Source of the DNA: Acorus gramineus
Taxonomy: Eukaryota > Streptophyta > Magnoliopsida > Acorales > Acoraceae
Assembly (NCBI GenBank): GCA_030737835.1
Contig: CM060850.1
Location: 2,197,788 to 2,261,787 of the forward strand
Reading direction: 5' to 3'
Length of the DNA stretch: 64,000 nt
Shown here: piece after piece, positions 18,001-30,520 of the stretch
Layout of the letters: the number at the start of each line of letters is the position of its first letter
How positions within the stretch are numbered: the stretch's first letter is position 1
Made by a program: the position numbers and the translations under genes
Notes under the pieces: model-generated
Databases searched by the model: none
What the model was told of the DNA's origin: nothing
Seen by the model: only the letters and a program-made list of their open reading frames with translations

Positions 18001-18714
18001 ATAGAAGATTGGTAACCTCAGGAATGTTAGCCGACTTTTTCAAAACATATAATTTATTAATCTGAGTACATGACACTGATAAAGGAAATGACATTGAAAT
18101 TGAAGTTAGATAAAGGACTGTGTGTAATGCATCCATGGTAATATGATTTAATTCATTAAAATATATATTTAAATTTTATAAAAATATATAATTAAGTAGA
18201 TGAGTTATAAAAAAAAAATTTTAAAAAAAAAATGAATTGAGTTTCGAACAAAAAAAAAAAAAAAAAATGGTGTAACATTTTTTCTGTTCTATGATAGTTG
18301 TGGACCTGTTGTTAATGTGGGCTGCTAGTTGAGTACAGGGAATTTATTTTTTGAGTGATGTTATGTCCATTTTATCGTTCCATTTTAAGAATTATATACC
18401 TCATTAGTCACATGCATAACAAGGTATATATATTATTTTAAAAAAATTACACATTTTATAAATGACTCTATATAGTTCAGTGGAGTTTATGTTTCAATTT
18501 TTTACAAAAATATACATCGCATTAAAGGATGTATATTATATTTTAGTATCTGAAGTCCCATTTGAAAACATATTTAGATGTTAGTATTTCTCAAAAAAAT
18601 TAGTTTGAAAATCGAATTTGTCGGAAGCTGTCTCTCCGCCTATTCTAAAAAAGCTTAATTTTGATAACTTTTCATAAATAAAAAATGTCTACAATTTTTA
18701 ATTAAGCTTTTTTT
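18001..18714. other. AT-rich spacer
   Basis: No gene is visible. Homopolymer A runs occur at about 18210-18266. The segment near 18395-18545 (tatacctcattagtcac ... tatacatcgcattaaagga) resembles short dispersed motifs seen again near 41430-41580 and 44085-44130. Confidence 0.5.
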
Positions 18715-19122
18715 GAGAAAATTAATTAGGGGTCTCTATGGTTACCTGTCTATTATTTTTAAGTCTCTAAAATTTTTTAAGTTTTTTTAGGTTTCAGAGA
18801 CGGTGAAAATTTATCTTCAGGTCCTTCCAGCTGGATATTGTTCAAAAATATCAAAGATGTCAATCGCTTAATTATGCGAAGGTTAACAATGTACGAAAGA
18901 GTGTTAATAGTGTATTGGACATATTTAACAATGTATTAGGGAGTGTTTACAGTGTACTGAAATAATTGCACGGGGGACATTTTCGGTATTTTTTAACAAC
19001 ATCCAGCTTGAGGGACCTAAAGATAATTTTTCACCGTTTTAAGGACCTAAAAAAATTTGAAAATTTTCAGAAACTTAAAAATAATAAACGAGTGACCACA
19101 TAAACCCCTAATCAATTTCCCT
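18715..19122. mobile_element. MITE-like element with ~125-bp terminal inverted repeats
   Basis: The left end (aattaggggtctctatggtt, then ttaggtttcagagacggtg, then ccagctggatattgtt) matches the reverse complement of the right end (gattaggggtttatgtggtc ... ttaggtccttaaaacggtg ... caagctggatgttgtt) over roughly 125 bp with scattered mismatches. The middle (gtacgaaagagtg ... agtgtttacagtgtact) is short and non-coding. Total length is about 410 bp. I could not identify a clean target-site duplication, so the superfamily is open; long TIRs suggest a Mutator-like origin. Confidence 0.8.
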
Positions 19123-19296
19123 TATTTTTAAATAGATTTGAAAAATTCAACTTAATGCAACCCATAAACACTTTGTCTCACTTTCAAAAAAGCCTTGTTA
19201 TATAAATTATTACTCTTATTATTAAATTATTAGACACTATAATAGCTAAAGTTGAGCTAAAAATACAAGGTGGTGCGACAAAAAAAATGAGGTTCT

Positions 19297-19572
19297 TTAA
19301 GATGGGGGGCTGGGTTAAGTCCAACACGCGTTAAATAATTTGATTGTCAAACGCGATCGTGACTGTCCGATCTTATTGAGTCATTATGATTAAGATATTC
19401 TGTCAAATTTTAAAATTAAAATTAAGATCAATTAAATTCTAACATTTTTTTTTAAGATTCAATTAAATTTTATATCTTAATGTAATAAGATTGAACGGTA
19501 ACGATCGCGTTATCGCATTGGACAATCAAATTATCCAACGTGTATTGGACCTAACCCGATCTCTTAAGATGG
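19297..19572. mobile_element. MITE with long TIRs and 9-bp target-site duplication (Mutator-like)
   Basis: The segment 19306-19563 is an imperfect inverted repeat. The left arm gggttaagtccaacacg ... aatttgattgtcaaacgcga pairs with the reverse complement of the right arm gggttaggtccaatacacg ... aatttgattgtccaatgcga. Both arms reach a common catcttatt-like segment before an AT-rich centre. The 9-mer ttaagatgg is present immediately left (19297-19305) and right (19564-19572). Long TIRs with a 9-bp duplication are the Mutator pattern. No transposase is encoded. Confidence 0.8.
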
Positions 19573-20200
19573 ATGCTAATAGCTTCGTGGTTTCCTTAAA
19601 AACACAAACCAAACTTAGGGTTAGTCGGCTAACACACTTTTATCTAATAGGGAGGTTAAAAAATCAAATCCTCCGACATCAATTTTTTTATTTAAAAGAA
19701 AACAAACTAACGGAGTGAAATTGTAACTAGAATTTGGTAATCCATAGCATGAGAAGTCTTTATTACCAATGATAAGGTTCCTCACCAAACTAATATTTAA
19801 AAAAAAAAAAAAAAGGCTTTTTTGGTTGTGGTTTGAGTGAGGGTACTAAATGAATATTTGTTTAATTTTTACATATCTATTCCATATAGATGTTCTGGTG
19901 ACAGCGAGATTTCAACTATTACAGATTCGTCTCAATCGGTTAAACTGAAAACGATCGCAAGTCATATAAACTATCAACGCCTACCATAGGTCCCCCCACT
20001 AAAACCAGATTTTGCATTCTTTTTTATTGAGATTTGAGAGCATGAAATCTCATCTTACATGTGATGACAAAAGAGACTGATGATAGGTTGATGACATGGC
20101 TTTCGATGACAAGAATTGAAAAATTACCTCCCTTTTCTCGACCTCCTCATTTTTAGCTTAAATGACTGCGGTTGATTTTCCATAATCGTCCTCCGAATCG
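19573..20200. other. Spacer without recognised genes
   Basis: I see no coding region. An A run lies at 19799-19814. The stretch at 19890-20000 (gacagcgagatttcaact ... tccccccactaaaacc) has retrotransposon-like composition but no identifiable domain. Confidence 0.45.
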
Positions 20201-20202
20201 GA

Positions 20203-21213
20203 TCATTTTTTTTTTATGAAAGGATAGACACGAGTCTTAATTTTATTAAATTAAGAATTACACACTCAAATAAAAACTTTGAACGGTAGAGGAGGGATAT
20301 ACCACCTTAAATAAATACCCCAACCCTCTCCTCCCCTGTGTAAATCACAGGATTAGCCCCTGACACATGTCCCCAATCTTTGAGAAAGTAGATCACCATT
20401 TCCCAAACATTTTTGGGATGAACTCTCACATCCCTAAAGACACGGTTGTTCTGGGTGAGCCAATGGCCCATACCACAGCAAGGACATATGAATGCGAGAT
20501 CTTCACTTAGCGCTTCTATCTCCGTGCTTCTTTAGCCTTCTATCCGCCTCCCATAAACCCTGCAGATCGGTAAATGAAGTAGCCATTCCTGTTGCTTGAT
20601 GTAGTGGCCCCCATATATTTCTTGCCAGTGGACACTCCACCATCAGGTGAATCACCGTCTCCTAATCAAACATAACGTAGGTTCTGTCATCAAGCGGCGA
20701 CTAGCGAGCCCTATAGGCATTTGTCATGATCCTCTCCTGATACATCAGCCAAACAAAGACCCGTACCTTGAGAGGGGTGTAGGTGCACCAGATTTCCTTT
20801 TCCTTTGCTGCAGTGACTTCGAAGCACAGTTGCTCCCTCCTCCAACAATCATTACATCGGCGCACCAAGAAGGATTCTCGTGGTTGCGGCCTCCAAATGA
20901 TTTTATCAGGTGTGCCTTCACACACCATTATCTCATGAAGTTTGCGAAGAAGGTCAGTAAACAGAGTGACCCTTTCCTCACTGAAGCACCCCCTCAACCA
21001 CGCATCCCAGTGACCGCCTCCTTCCTCATTGACCCAAAAACTATTCAGCGGCCCTTCCTTGTCGCGGGCCATCCTGAATAACTCACCATATTTGACCTTC
21101 AGAGCACCATCGCTGTGCCATGTATCGTGCCAAATGCTGATCGATCTCCCATCACCTAAACTCCACGACATGCAACTTAGACCGGCCGTGTAAATCATCT
21201 GATTGATGTCCAT
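20203..21213 (-). mobile_element. LINE fragment (zf-RVT region), 5'-truncated
   Basis: On the minus strand an open stretch from 21213 to 20701 reads WSLGDGRSISIWHDTW ... DKIIWRPQPRESFLVRRC ... TPLKVRVFVWLMYQERIMT. This is the familiar C-terminal end of plant LINE reverse transcriptase with the zf-RVT domain. Downstream, broken frames continue to a T run at about 20206-20215, the poly(A) tail of a minus-strand insertion. Only the C-terminal tenth or so of a full element remains. No clear target-site duplication was found. Confidence 0.8.
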
Positions 21214-24020
21214 TCAAGGTTCACATGCCCATTCAGCCGTGCTTTTGACAATAATCATTTGAATGGACGTTCAGAATGTTGTGCATCACGATTGATTATG
21301 AGGGTCGATCCACTGAAGGATCGATCATCACGGGGATTGTCGATCGACACGTGTATTATGATGTGCATTACGAGATAGATATGCGCGTGTTACCCAAATG
21401 ACATATATCAGCTTCCCATAATTGACGTGACAAATATAATCATACGTGTTTTTGCTCACTCATTTATTCACTGATCATGGTATAATAGTTGATATGTTTC
21501 AACACTTTTTGACATGTCATCTAACATATTATATTATGTCGGTATATTACATAAAATTAATATTAAAAAAATGGACTATTCAATTCATTTGAATGTTATT
21601 ATTTTACTTTTTGTAAAAATTAATAATTCATCACGTGAATATATAATTTAATCAATAAAAATCAAATGTGAAATGTGTAAACCCAAGAATCACGACAACT
21701 AACTACTAATAAGTGTAACATTTTTTTTAACGTTAATAAACACATAAAACTTTGCATTAATAGAGATCATGCGTAGGCACACACACAGTGAAAGAGAGGG
21801 CCAGAAAGAAAGAAAAAAAATTTATCCAATCAAATTTTTGTAAACCTACGTAACACTGATGGAGACATTGTTGTTCTATCTTTCATGATATTTCATTAAT
21901 ATGATACTTTGTAACAAAGTTGTAGGTTCAAAGGCGGCCGATTGAATTCCCTGTGCATCAATCAATGATGGTAAAACAAATTAAATGTCAAAGTTGGCTC
22001 CCCCAGTACTTCATATGCCTTTTCTCCATTATGTTTACAAGTGGAGGATGTGAAATTCGATTTGGGGTCCAAATTGATGGTCCCATCCACCTAATGGAGG
22101 GTGGGATTATATATATATAGATAGTAGACTTTATAGTACACCCTGAAACTAGCTAGGTGCTTTGGATGGGGGCCATGCATTTGGAGCTTGTTGAAGGGCA
22201 ACGTCAACATGTTATAAGTACTTCGACTTGATGTGAAGTGGGTCGTACGTGACTAGGCCATGGTAGAGTGAGAGACTCAATGCATATCTTAAAATACAGC
22301 TGGATCAAAAGAGACAACATTGTTGAATAAAACAAGTTTTATGAGTAATATTAAATAATTGGGATTGTTTGGATTAATGTGGAAAATCCTTAATAAGATG
22401 GGTTTTATGGTATTTGATTCTGAATTTATTGGGATCTGGGGATTGGGCATATCCGTGTGTAGTGGAAGGAAAGGGGAAAAACTGATTTCTTTTTTTTTTA
22501 TTTTGTCGGTGGGTTATTTTTTATTGGGTAAAAAATTTTGTGGGTGGGTTTAGTTTTTCAATAGGATTAAATTTGAAACTATGATGTTTAGAAATTTAGA
22601 CCCAGTTTAAAAACACTTAAAAAGGGTGATTTCACTTTTAATTAAACAGAAAGTTAAAATATGTTGTGAAACGAAAAATTATTTTCAATTTTTAGTATAA
22701 AAATGTTCTTTTTTTTTTTAGAGAAAGATAGATCTTACTACCAACACTTGTATTAGAAGTGGGTTACTAGTGAAAAAAAAATGTTGATTTTCTTAGTGCA
22801 AAAAAAAGTGATTTACAACATTTAATGCAAAAATATTGATTTTTAAAAAACGAAAAAAATTTCTTTTCTAGGAATCAAATATATTTAAAATCACTTTATT
22901 CAAAATCTTATTTTTAAAATGCATTTCCAAACATATCTTTATATTTGTTTTTAGGCACTGGGCCTTAAATTAACTCCTTCCACCCCTCTTGTTATACATG
23001 TAAACATGGGACTTGACATGCTTTTTTCTTTTATTTCTTTCTTTGTTTTTTTTTTTTTTTAAGACATAGTTGTAATGACCTGTGCCTTAGCATCAGTTCC
23101 AATCTTGGAAAGATAATTATGTATTCATGTTGAGAAAATGGTGTTCCAAAAAAATGAACATCACACAGAATCAGAAGAGATTTACGTCTTTTAACAAAAG
23201 ATTTTATATGCTATGGAGGGAAAAAAAGATAATAATTCACTATTTTGTTTGGCTTACGTATGTGCATTGTATAGGGCGCTACAAATTAAATCTCATTTTC
23301 AAAATTTTAGAGTTGTCTCTTAATGATATTAGAATCACTTAGTTCATAAATAAGTATATATAACTCAATTTCATTGTTATAATACTCCTACACATAGCAC
23401 ATGAATTATAGAATTGTTATTATACATGAAAATACACATGAAATTTTTTTTTATTGCAAATAGCAAAAAATATCGATGGAATAAACCTATGAGAGCACAC
23501 TTGCACAACAATGATGACTCATATTTTCTTTTGTAGAGCAAGATAACTCTTTTTTTAAACTGCTTCCTTAATATCAAAAAATTGAAACGCAATAGTACAA
23601 TCCATCATTTTTCAAAGAGAAAAAAATATCATTATATAGAAATTATTTTTTAACATGCATTATTTCACCTAATTAAGACTTTTAAGAGTCCATTTAGAAT
23701 TAAAAAACATAAACTTTTTTAAAAACAGAAACTTTTAAAATATAAACTTTTAAGAGTCCATTAAGAGTACTCGATTAGGTTGTTCCAGGGCAAGCTAGAG
23801 ATTAAGGACTAGCTCCTTCTTGGATTACTCCGTGAGCCTCCATGGTAGAGACCTTCTCTTCTAGGGGGTTTTACCTTAGTTTGCTGTTTTAATTATTGCT
23901 TTCCTTCGCTTTACTTGTTTTGTATTGGACATCAAACGACAATTAATGAAATTAGAGGCTGTTTGCCTACCGTTTAAAATAAAAATAAAAAAAAACTTGT
24001 GAAACACAAATCCAAACCTG
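21214..24020. other. AT-rich intergenic spacer
   Basis: No gene is supported. Near 21300-21350 there are short self-complementary motifs (gatcgatcat, gtcgatcgacac). At about 23760-23950 a GC-richer block (gagcctccatggtagagacc ... gacatcaaacgacaatt) looks like the 3' end of a retroelement, without flanking evidence. Confidence 0.5.
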
Positions 24021-24288
24021 TTTTTGTTTTTTCATCCCAAAAGCACCTCTCTATTTTTTTCCGGTGTATATTTGTTCCGTTTTTCTAAAGGATCCCATCT
24101 TAACAACTTTTAAAAAGCTGGAATTAGAAGGTGAGATATTCAAAATCACAACTTTTTCTTTTTCATCCTAAAAGCACCGCTCTCTCTTTCTTTTTTTTTT
24201 TCTTTCAGTGTATATTGTTTTGCTAAAGGAGCCCATTTTAACGGCTTTTAAAAAGCTGGAATTAGAAGGTGAGATATTCAAAATCACA
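24021..24288. repeat. Two-copy tandem repeat, unit about 130 bp
   Basis: Unit 1 (about 24021-24150) and unit 2 (about 24151-24288) both contain ttcatcc(c/t)aaaagcacc, a T/C run, gtgtatatt, ctaaagga(t/g)cccat, and the identical tail tttaaaaagctggaattaga followed by aggtgagatattcaaaatca. Divergence is mostly in the T-rich stretch. Confidence 0.85.
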
Positions 24289-24646
24289 CCACTTTTCTGT
24301 TCTCTTTCAAAACGGTCCCTGGGTCCTATCATCAACTAATATGACTCATGAAATGTGTGCATGCACATTGAGAAACACAACGTACGGGAGGGTCGAGTGA
24401 AGTCTGACCAGCTTTGACCATGTAGAAGGGGAGGGACAAAGAGATCCGGATCATCATCATCTCATTGTCCCTCAACCAACACACACACACACAACCTACT
24501 CACCTTACCCTTTTAAATGGGCCCACAGATTCTTTTTATCTTCCTCTGCCAGACAAAGATAGGGTTACAGAACTTTTATGATTAGTTCAGTTACACTAGT
24601 CAATATTAGAAACATTCAAACAATCCCAGCAAATTGTGCATGAAAA

Positions 24647-25135
24647 CTATATAATCCTCCAACGTTTTCTAAAATTCATGTAACCATCTAAAAATATCTA
24701 TGTGAATCTAAATTACCTCATGAGTTAAATTTTCATTGATGGACGATGAATATTCTATGAATATTTTTTTAATTCGTCTGGTTAACCCTGATTGAAAACA
24801 TAGTATATCAAAAATCATCTACAATGTGTTAAAAATACAAAGAACTCTCTATAAATGACGATTTCACCCCTCCAAAAAAATTATAAAACCCTATCCAGAT
24901 GGGTAAATCATAATTTGTAGAGGATTTTATATATTTTTAACACATTGTAGGATTTTTTTTTGTATACTATGTTTTATGCAAATGTTAATCTAACAAAATA
25001 TCCTTCATTTATCAATAAGAATTTAACTCAGGGAGTTATTTAAATTTATATATGTATTTTCAAGAGGTTATATGGACTTTAAAAAAAATCAGAGAGTTAC
25101 ATGGGTTTCAAATAGTTCATAGGAGGTTATATGGA
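24647..25135. mobile_element. Inverted-repeat (MITE-like) element with ATATAACCTCC ends
   Basis: The left arm (ataatcctcc ... gttaaattttcattgatgga ... aaaacatagtatatcaaaaa ... ctacaatgtgttaaaaatac) is the approximate reverse complement of the right arm, which ends agttcataggaggttatatgg. The arms meet around 24890 with a short non-coding centre. The innermost arms (acaatgtgttaaaaata / tatttttaacacattgt) are perfectly paired. The terminal 'ccatataacc' motif resembles the inverted-repeat element at 32.2-33.0 kb. Confidence 0.75.
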
Positions 25136-28100
25136 TTTTTTCCTATAGAAAAATTGTTTCTTTCATTCTTTTTAGCTTTTATTGAATAAAAATGAGTGAT
25201 TCTAATTCTATAGGGTTGAATAAAAATAAAAATTCAATTGACCATTTCATTTGGTAGAAGTGTTATGCTTAGTGTGTGACTTGTTAATTTTTCTTTAGAC
25301 TTACTAATAGGTTTAGCCAAAGCATTTACAACATGACCCAAATAAGCCTCACTCGTTGGTATCTGAGCAATTCTTCATGTTGCTTTCCCAGAACTTCCCT
25401 CTTGTATTGTCAAATCATCTCCCATTAGTACAACGCCAAAATTAAGAGGGTATTGTATCTCTTTAAATTCGACTAATTCACATGCCATTATTTCATCAGT
25501 CGAAGACTGGTCAGCTGAGATATATAATTTATTAAAATAATTTATATTTTTTATAATTGATATTATTTAATTTATTAAAATACATGTTTATTTTTTTATA
25601 AAAGTACATATTTCATTATACGAAACATATAAATTTTAGAAAAATTAAAACATGCGTAGCCTATGTTTAAGACAATAAAATATTAAAATGAGTTGAGCGT
25701 AACATTTTCTATTTACAATTGATTCTATGAATCATATTTTTTCCAACCACACAATAAAAGTACAATCAAACATAAAATGTTTTATTTTATAGTTATTTAG
25801 TTTCCACCCATCCTAAAAACAAGAAAATTATTATAAAAAAAAAAACCCTCTAACACACAAAATGATTATAAACCCTTTTAAAATGTTACTTGGTTTTATA
25901 AAAAGCACAATAGTCAACAAACTAAGAATGTTGGGAGAATATTCTATCTCAAAATATGTATATTGATTATTTTACCCTCTCCATTAGTGAAAAATGTTTT
26001 TTGGGGTCAATGCGGTGGAATAATATATTTTGGGATTACTAGTTTTTTTTTGTTTTTTATCGAATGAAGCATTCTTCTTGAAGCTCTGTTTATATCAAAA
26101 ATGAATATCCAGCAATCTAAGATATTTCAAGAGGTTGAAGAATAGTATTTAAGATTTTTTTCATTAATGAAGAAAATAAAATAGTCAATATACAAATATT
26201 GAGATGGAATATTCCCCCAACTTTCTTAGTTTGTTAACTGTTGTGTTTTTGCAAAGCCTAATAATATTTTAAAGGAATTTATAATAATATTGTGTTTTAA
26301 AGGAGTTTTTTTAATAATTTGTCAGTTTTTAGGGGGGGGGGGGTGGTTTGAAAACTAAAAAAAACTGTCCAACCACATGTCACCAGGAAAACAAGATGCA
26401 TGCATGCATAATAAGATGTCACCGTGACACTAGTAAAATGAGTTTATATTAATTGTGTTGTCTATTCATAGGAAGAGCTCCTCACCTTAGACATGGAGGA
26501 ATACTGAAACAAATGATTGATAACAAAAAACAATTAGTAAGATTTATTTTAGAGACGTGGAAATTGTGTTGTCTATTCATGTGAACTGTGAACATGGTCT
26601 ACACCATCACTATAAGTTCTTTAAAGTCCCTCCCAACCAACTTTTTTTTTTTTTTTGCTCAGTTTTACATTGCAGGTCCATTAGACTCCCACAAAAACTC
26701 ACTTTCTTTCTTTCACTTTCTTACCTACCAAGAAAAAAAAGACACTTTGATCTTGCGTATCTTTTGAGATCCCATTATTTTTCTAGGAGAAACACGGGGG
26801 ATGGCATCCTCCAGTGGACACTTTGGCCACACTTACATAAAAATATAAAAAAGAAAAAGAAAATCTTGGTGAACAGTAGTGCATCTGTGCATGCATTTGA
26901 ATGTCCAACTGAAAAATGAAAGGAAAATTGTACATTTATTTTCATCCCCCAAAATAATTGCATATCACGGATGGGTGCCAAAGAAAACTTTGGTTTTGTT
27001 TTATTTTTGCCCTTCTCATAGATAAAAAAAAACATTGCTCACAGCCATTGTTTTTCTACTACTCAAATCAAGATTTTTTCCTATTGAAAAAGGTGGAGGA
27101 TCACATGCGTTAATCAAAGTTAAAAGTGGGAATCAGACACGTGGTGAATCAATGTGCACTTTTCACTCATATAAAAAAAAAAATGTGACTTGTGTGAAAA
27201 ATATTTCAAAACATCAGGACTGACATGTGTTCTATGACATCAAACATTTATTAGATCTCATATTCCTACATGGGGATGACATTGATTGTTTATGGAGGAT
27301 TCTTCAAATTATTTATAATTGTTGAGTTTTACTATATGGATAATCCAAATTATTCCGTGTTTTAATTTTCACTCATGAGAATGATCCTTATTTTAGTCAA
27401 AATTAATTTACTTAAGAATCAATCAATAAGATTTTTTTTTTTTTTGGTGTAATCAATAGGAGTTATATGTATATATATTATTCTCTGTAAAAGGGTCCTG
27501 TCATCTCCTATGGTCAATGAAATTGAGCTCCTTACGTAAAATCTTACATGAAAATTTAAGCAAATGCATTCTCATGAATAATATAAGAGATAATCTTACA
27601 TGCAATTCCTCAAAGTTTGTATTTTTATAAAACAAAAAGTTTATATATGTATCGTATTGAATTGTACATACCACCTTATGTAAATTAAAAAAAAAAAACA
27701 AAAAATGACATGCTAAGCATATAGAAATTAATGGGGTTTGCATGTGTGATTGCATGCATATAAAGATTATAATAGCACCCTATTGTGATACTTTGACGAT
27801 GGTAGTATGCTTAAAGTCTGAAGATAACCAGAGAAACATTGATTTTTCTGCATGTGGCGTTTGTTAGCACTTAGTGAAGAAAGCTTTAAAAGAGTGTGAA
27901 AGCTGCTTTGGATTAATGGAGCTAATGCAAATTGAAAAATGAAAGGGACCTACACAGACACAGTGAATTGAAAGAGAAGGATCGGCCAGTAATAATACCA
28001 GTTTTTGGAAGGGAATTCATCTTGTAATATATATGCACCTGATTGGTCTTTCTTTCTATCTTTCTTTTCTCAACAGTGATGAATCTTTGACAACATCTAA

Positions 28101-30520
28101 CGTGTACCATGCATAATCAAAAGTCTGGAAAAGCGAGTACACTCATTGTGAGCCCCTTCTCATCAAATTAAAGATGTTTGGACTATTCACATTTATTGGG
28201 TTCACTTTTTTTTATTTTTTTATTTCTGTTTAAATTAAAGCTGGCGCCACTGATTAAGAAGTCAGAGTTAGGTGGTTTCATTTCAATCTTCGGCCCCAAA
28301 AAATCATCCATTAAAAATGTCTTTTAAAGTAATAATGAACAAAGAAAGACTGCCAATCTGTTATAGGGTAGCCTGTGATTTTCATTGACTATAATTATAG
28401 AGCCTAAAATCAATGAATGCATAGTTCAGGTGACTGTTAACAAGCCATAACTTAGTTGCTCAATCTCTTTCTAGAGGAGCACCTAGGTAAATGACACATG
28501 AAATATATTATTTGTTTGATAGTTTCTAGTTGACCTATAAACAAAATTTTATTTTTATAGAATCTATCAGTTTCAAACTGGGTGTACAAGGAAGGAAAAT
28601 GTTGAATTTTAAATCACAGTTATCAAACAGCCCTTAAATGAAGTTTCTTGTATATGGGAATGCGTGCATTGGATGGAGTAACTGATAGAAAATGTTAAGA
28701 CAATCATTTCAGATATCAGGAATTGTTTTTTTTTTTTTTTAAGATATTTATTTATTCACTTAATTATAAAAATAAATAAATTTGAATGACTTAAATTCTT
28801 TTTATATTATATTCTTCTTCATCGAGTATATATGAACTTGTTCTAATATATACAAGCTTGAAGAAAAAATATGCTAGGTTAGGGTTATAGGAATATATAT
28901 ATGTACCCCTAATTAATTGATCGGTTGACCCAGTTAGCCATGCTAAATCCGGCCCATAACGTAGTGGGCTTGGATAGATGGGCACCTTGTACATGTGGGC
29001 GGCTTTGATGCATCATTTGCATCGGAGGGGCTAATTAAAGGAAAATGTTAAGTCATTTTTACATGAAAAAACTCAAGTCATACATATTTTTATATTTTAA
29101 AAAAATAATAAACATATGTTTTGATAATAAAAATGTATATCGTTCTATTTCGAGTTAAATAAATCAATTTTTTTTGTTAATGTAAGAAAAAAAATTTAAC
29201 GATGTATGCTTCACTGGATTTTTAAAGAGTTATATAAGACTAGATTTTGGACTGTTAAAAAAACCCGAGTGTAAGAGCAACATCTAATTAATGCTAAACT
29301 GGCCCAATTGATCCGTGAAAGCCTGCCCATAACATAATGGCCTAGCTTCTCTGGACAGATACTTGTGTATATAGCATATTTGAGCATCTTCAACCACACT
29401 CTTTAAATATTTCCTACATTTAAATCAATAATTTAAATGTATTCAAATATAAGATTATTAGAATAATTTTTATGGTCATGTTAGACAAGAATTTGATTGT
29501 CATGTTCGCTGCAAAGAAATATGATCAAAATGTGTAGGACAGCCTAAGTGACAAACGTACGTTTAGATTAAACAAATCTGATGTTCTTGGAAGCCACTCA
29601 ATTAAAAGGATCTGTTTGTTTGATAATGCCAGATTGTTATATATACATAGATCTTGGTCAAACGTTTGCAGTACTGGCAAGGACAAAGGACAGGGTGCCA
29701 TAAATGATAAAATTTAGCTTTGTTCAAATGAGCAACTACTAGTGGATTGTTAAGTTTTAATTTTTTGTCTTTCCTAAAGATGCGCACAGTTTGGGACTGA
29801 CTTGCATATAGCATTATTGGCCATAATTAACTCAATTTGATAATTGTTGCATCCATAAAATATCTACAAGCTTTGATTGATTTCCAAAGAAAACACACAT
29901 TGTCCACGTTTTGAATCCCCTTTCCTTCACAATGAGCTCATTATGAAAACGAAGCATGACATATATTTCTTTTCATTCTTATAAGCAATTGCGCATTTGA
30001 ATGACATACAACATATATAGAGTCTGGATCCCATCAGATATAATCAGTCTCTAATAATAGATTGATTGGTATGCTTGCTTGCTAATAATCCGAGATTGTA
30101 ACAATTTTTAACTTTCTTTTATCCTAAATCAATCTCCTACTAGCGTCGAACTAAATTCCCATGATCTGAAAAGTGTTAATTAAGAACTAATTCTACAATA
30201 AGCAAATTAAATTGATAAAAAAATGACCATATTAATTCAATACCATTTGGGGACCAAAACGTGGGATTTACAAAAATAAAATCTTACCGAAATGATATAA
30301 TAGCTGATACGTGTCAGTCCTACAAAAAAAAAAAGTCAAGTAGATCCTTGCAATATATGAGTCTACTATTCAGCTCCATCTACGAACGCATTATTTCACA
30401 TAATAACCGCGCACACATATATATTCATCTAAACAATACGAAAACAAATTTTTTCCATCTCAAAAAGTTACACACACAAAATCTCAACATATACAAAGTC
30501 TCTCACTATAATCTTCCACT
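25136..30520. other. Long AT-rich gene-free spacer
   Basis: About 5.4 kb without a supported gene. It contains a G12 run at 26332-26343, T runs at 26641-26656 and 27431-27445, and two related-looking blocks near 28900-28990 and 29290-29370 (cgg/ctgcccataac...). Open frames here are short and rich in Phe/Ile/Lys, as expected from AT-rich noise. Confidence 0.6.

Noticed and set aside
20647-21081. 144-codon plus-strand frame
   Set aside because: Antisense shadow of the LINE zf-RVT segment.
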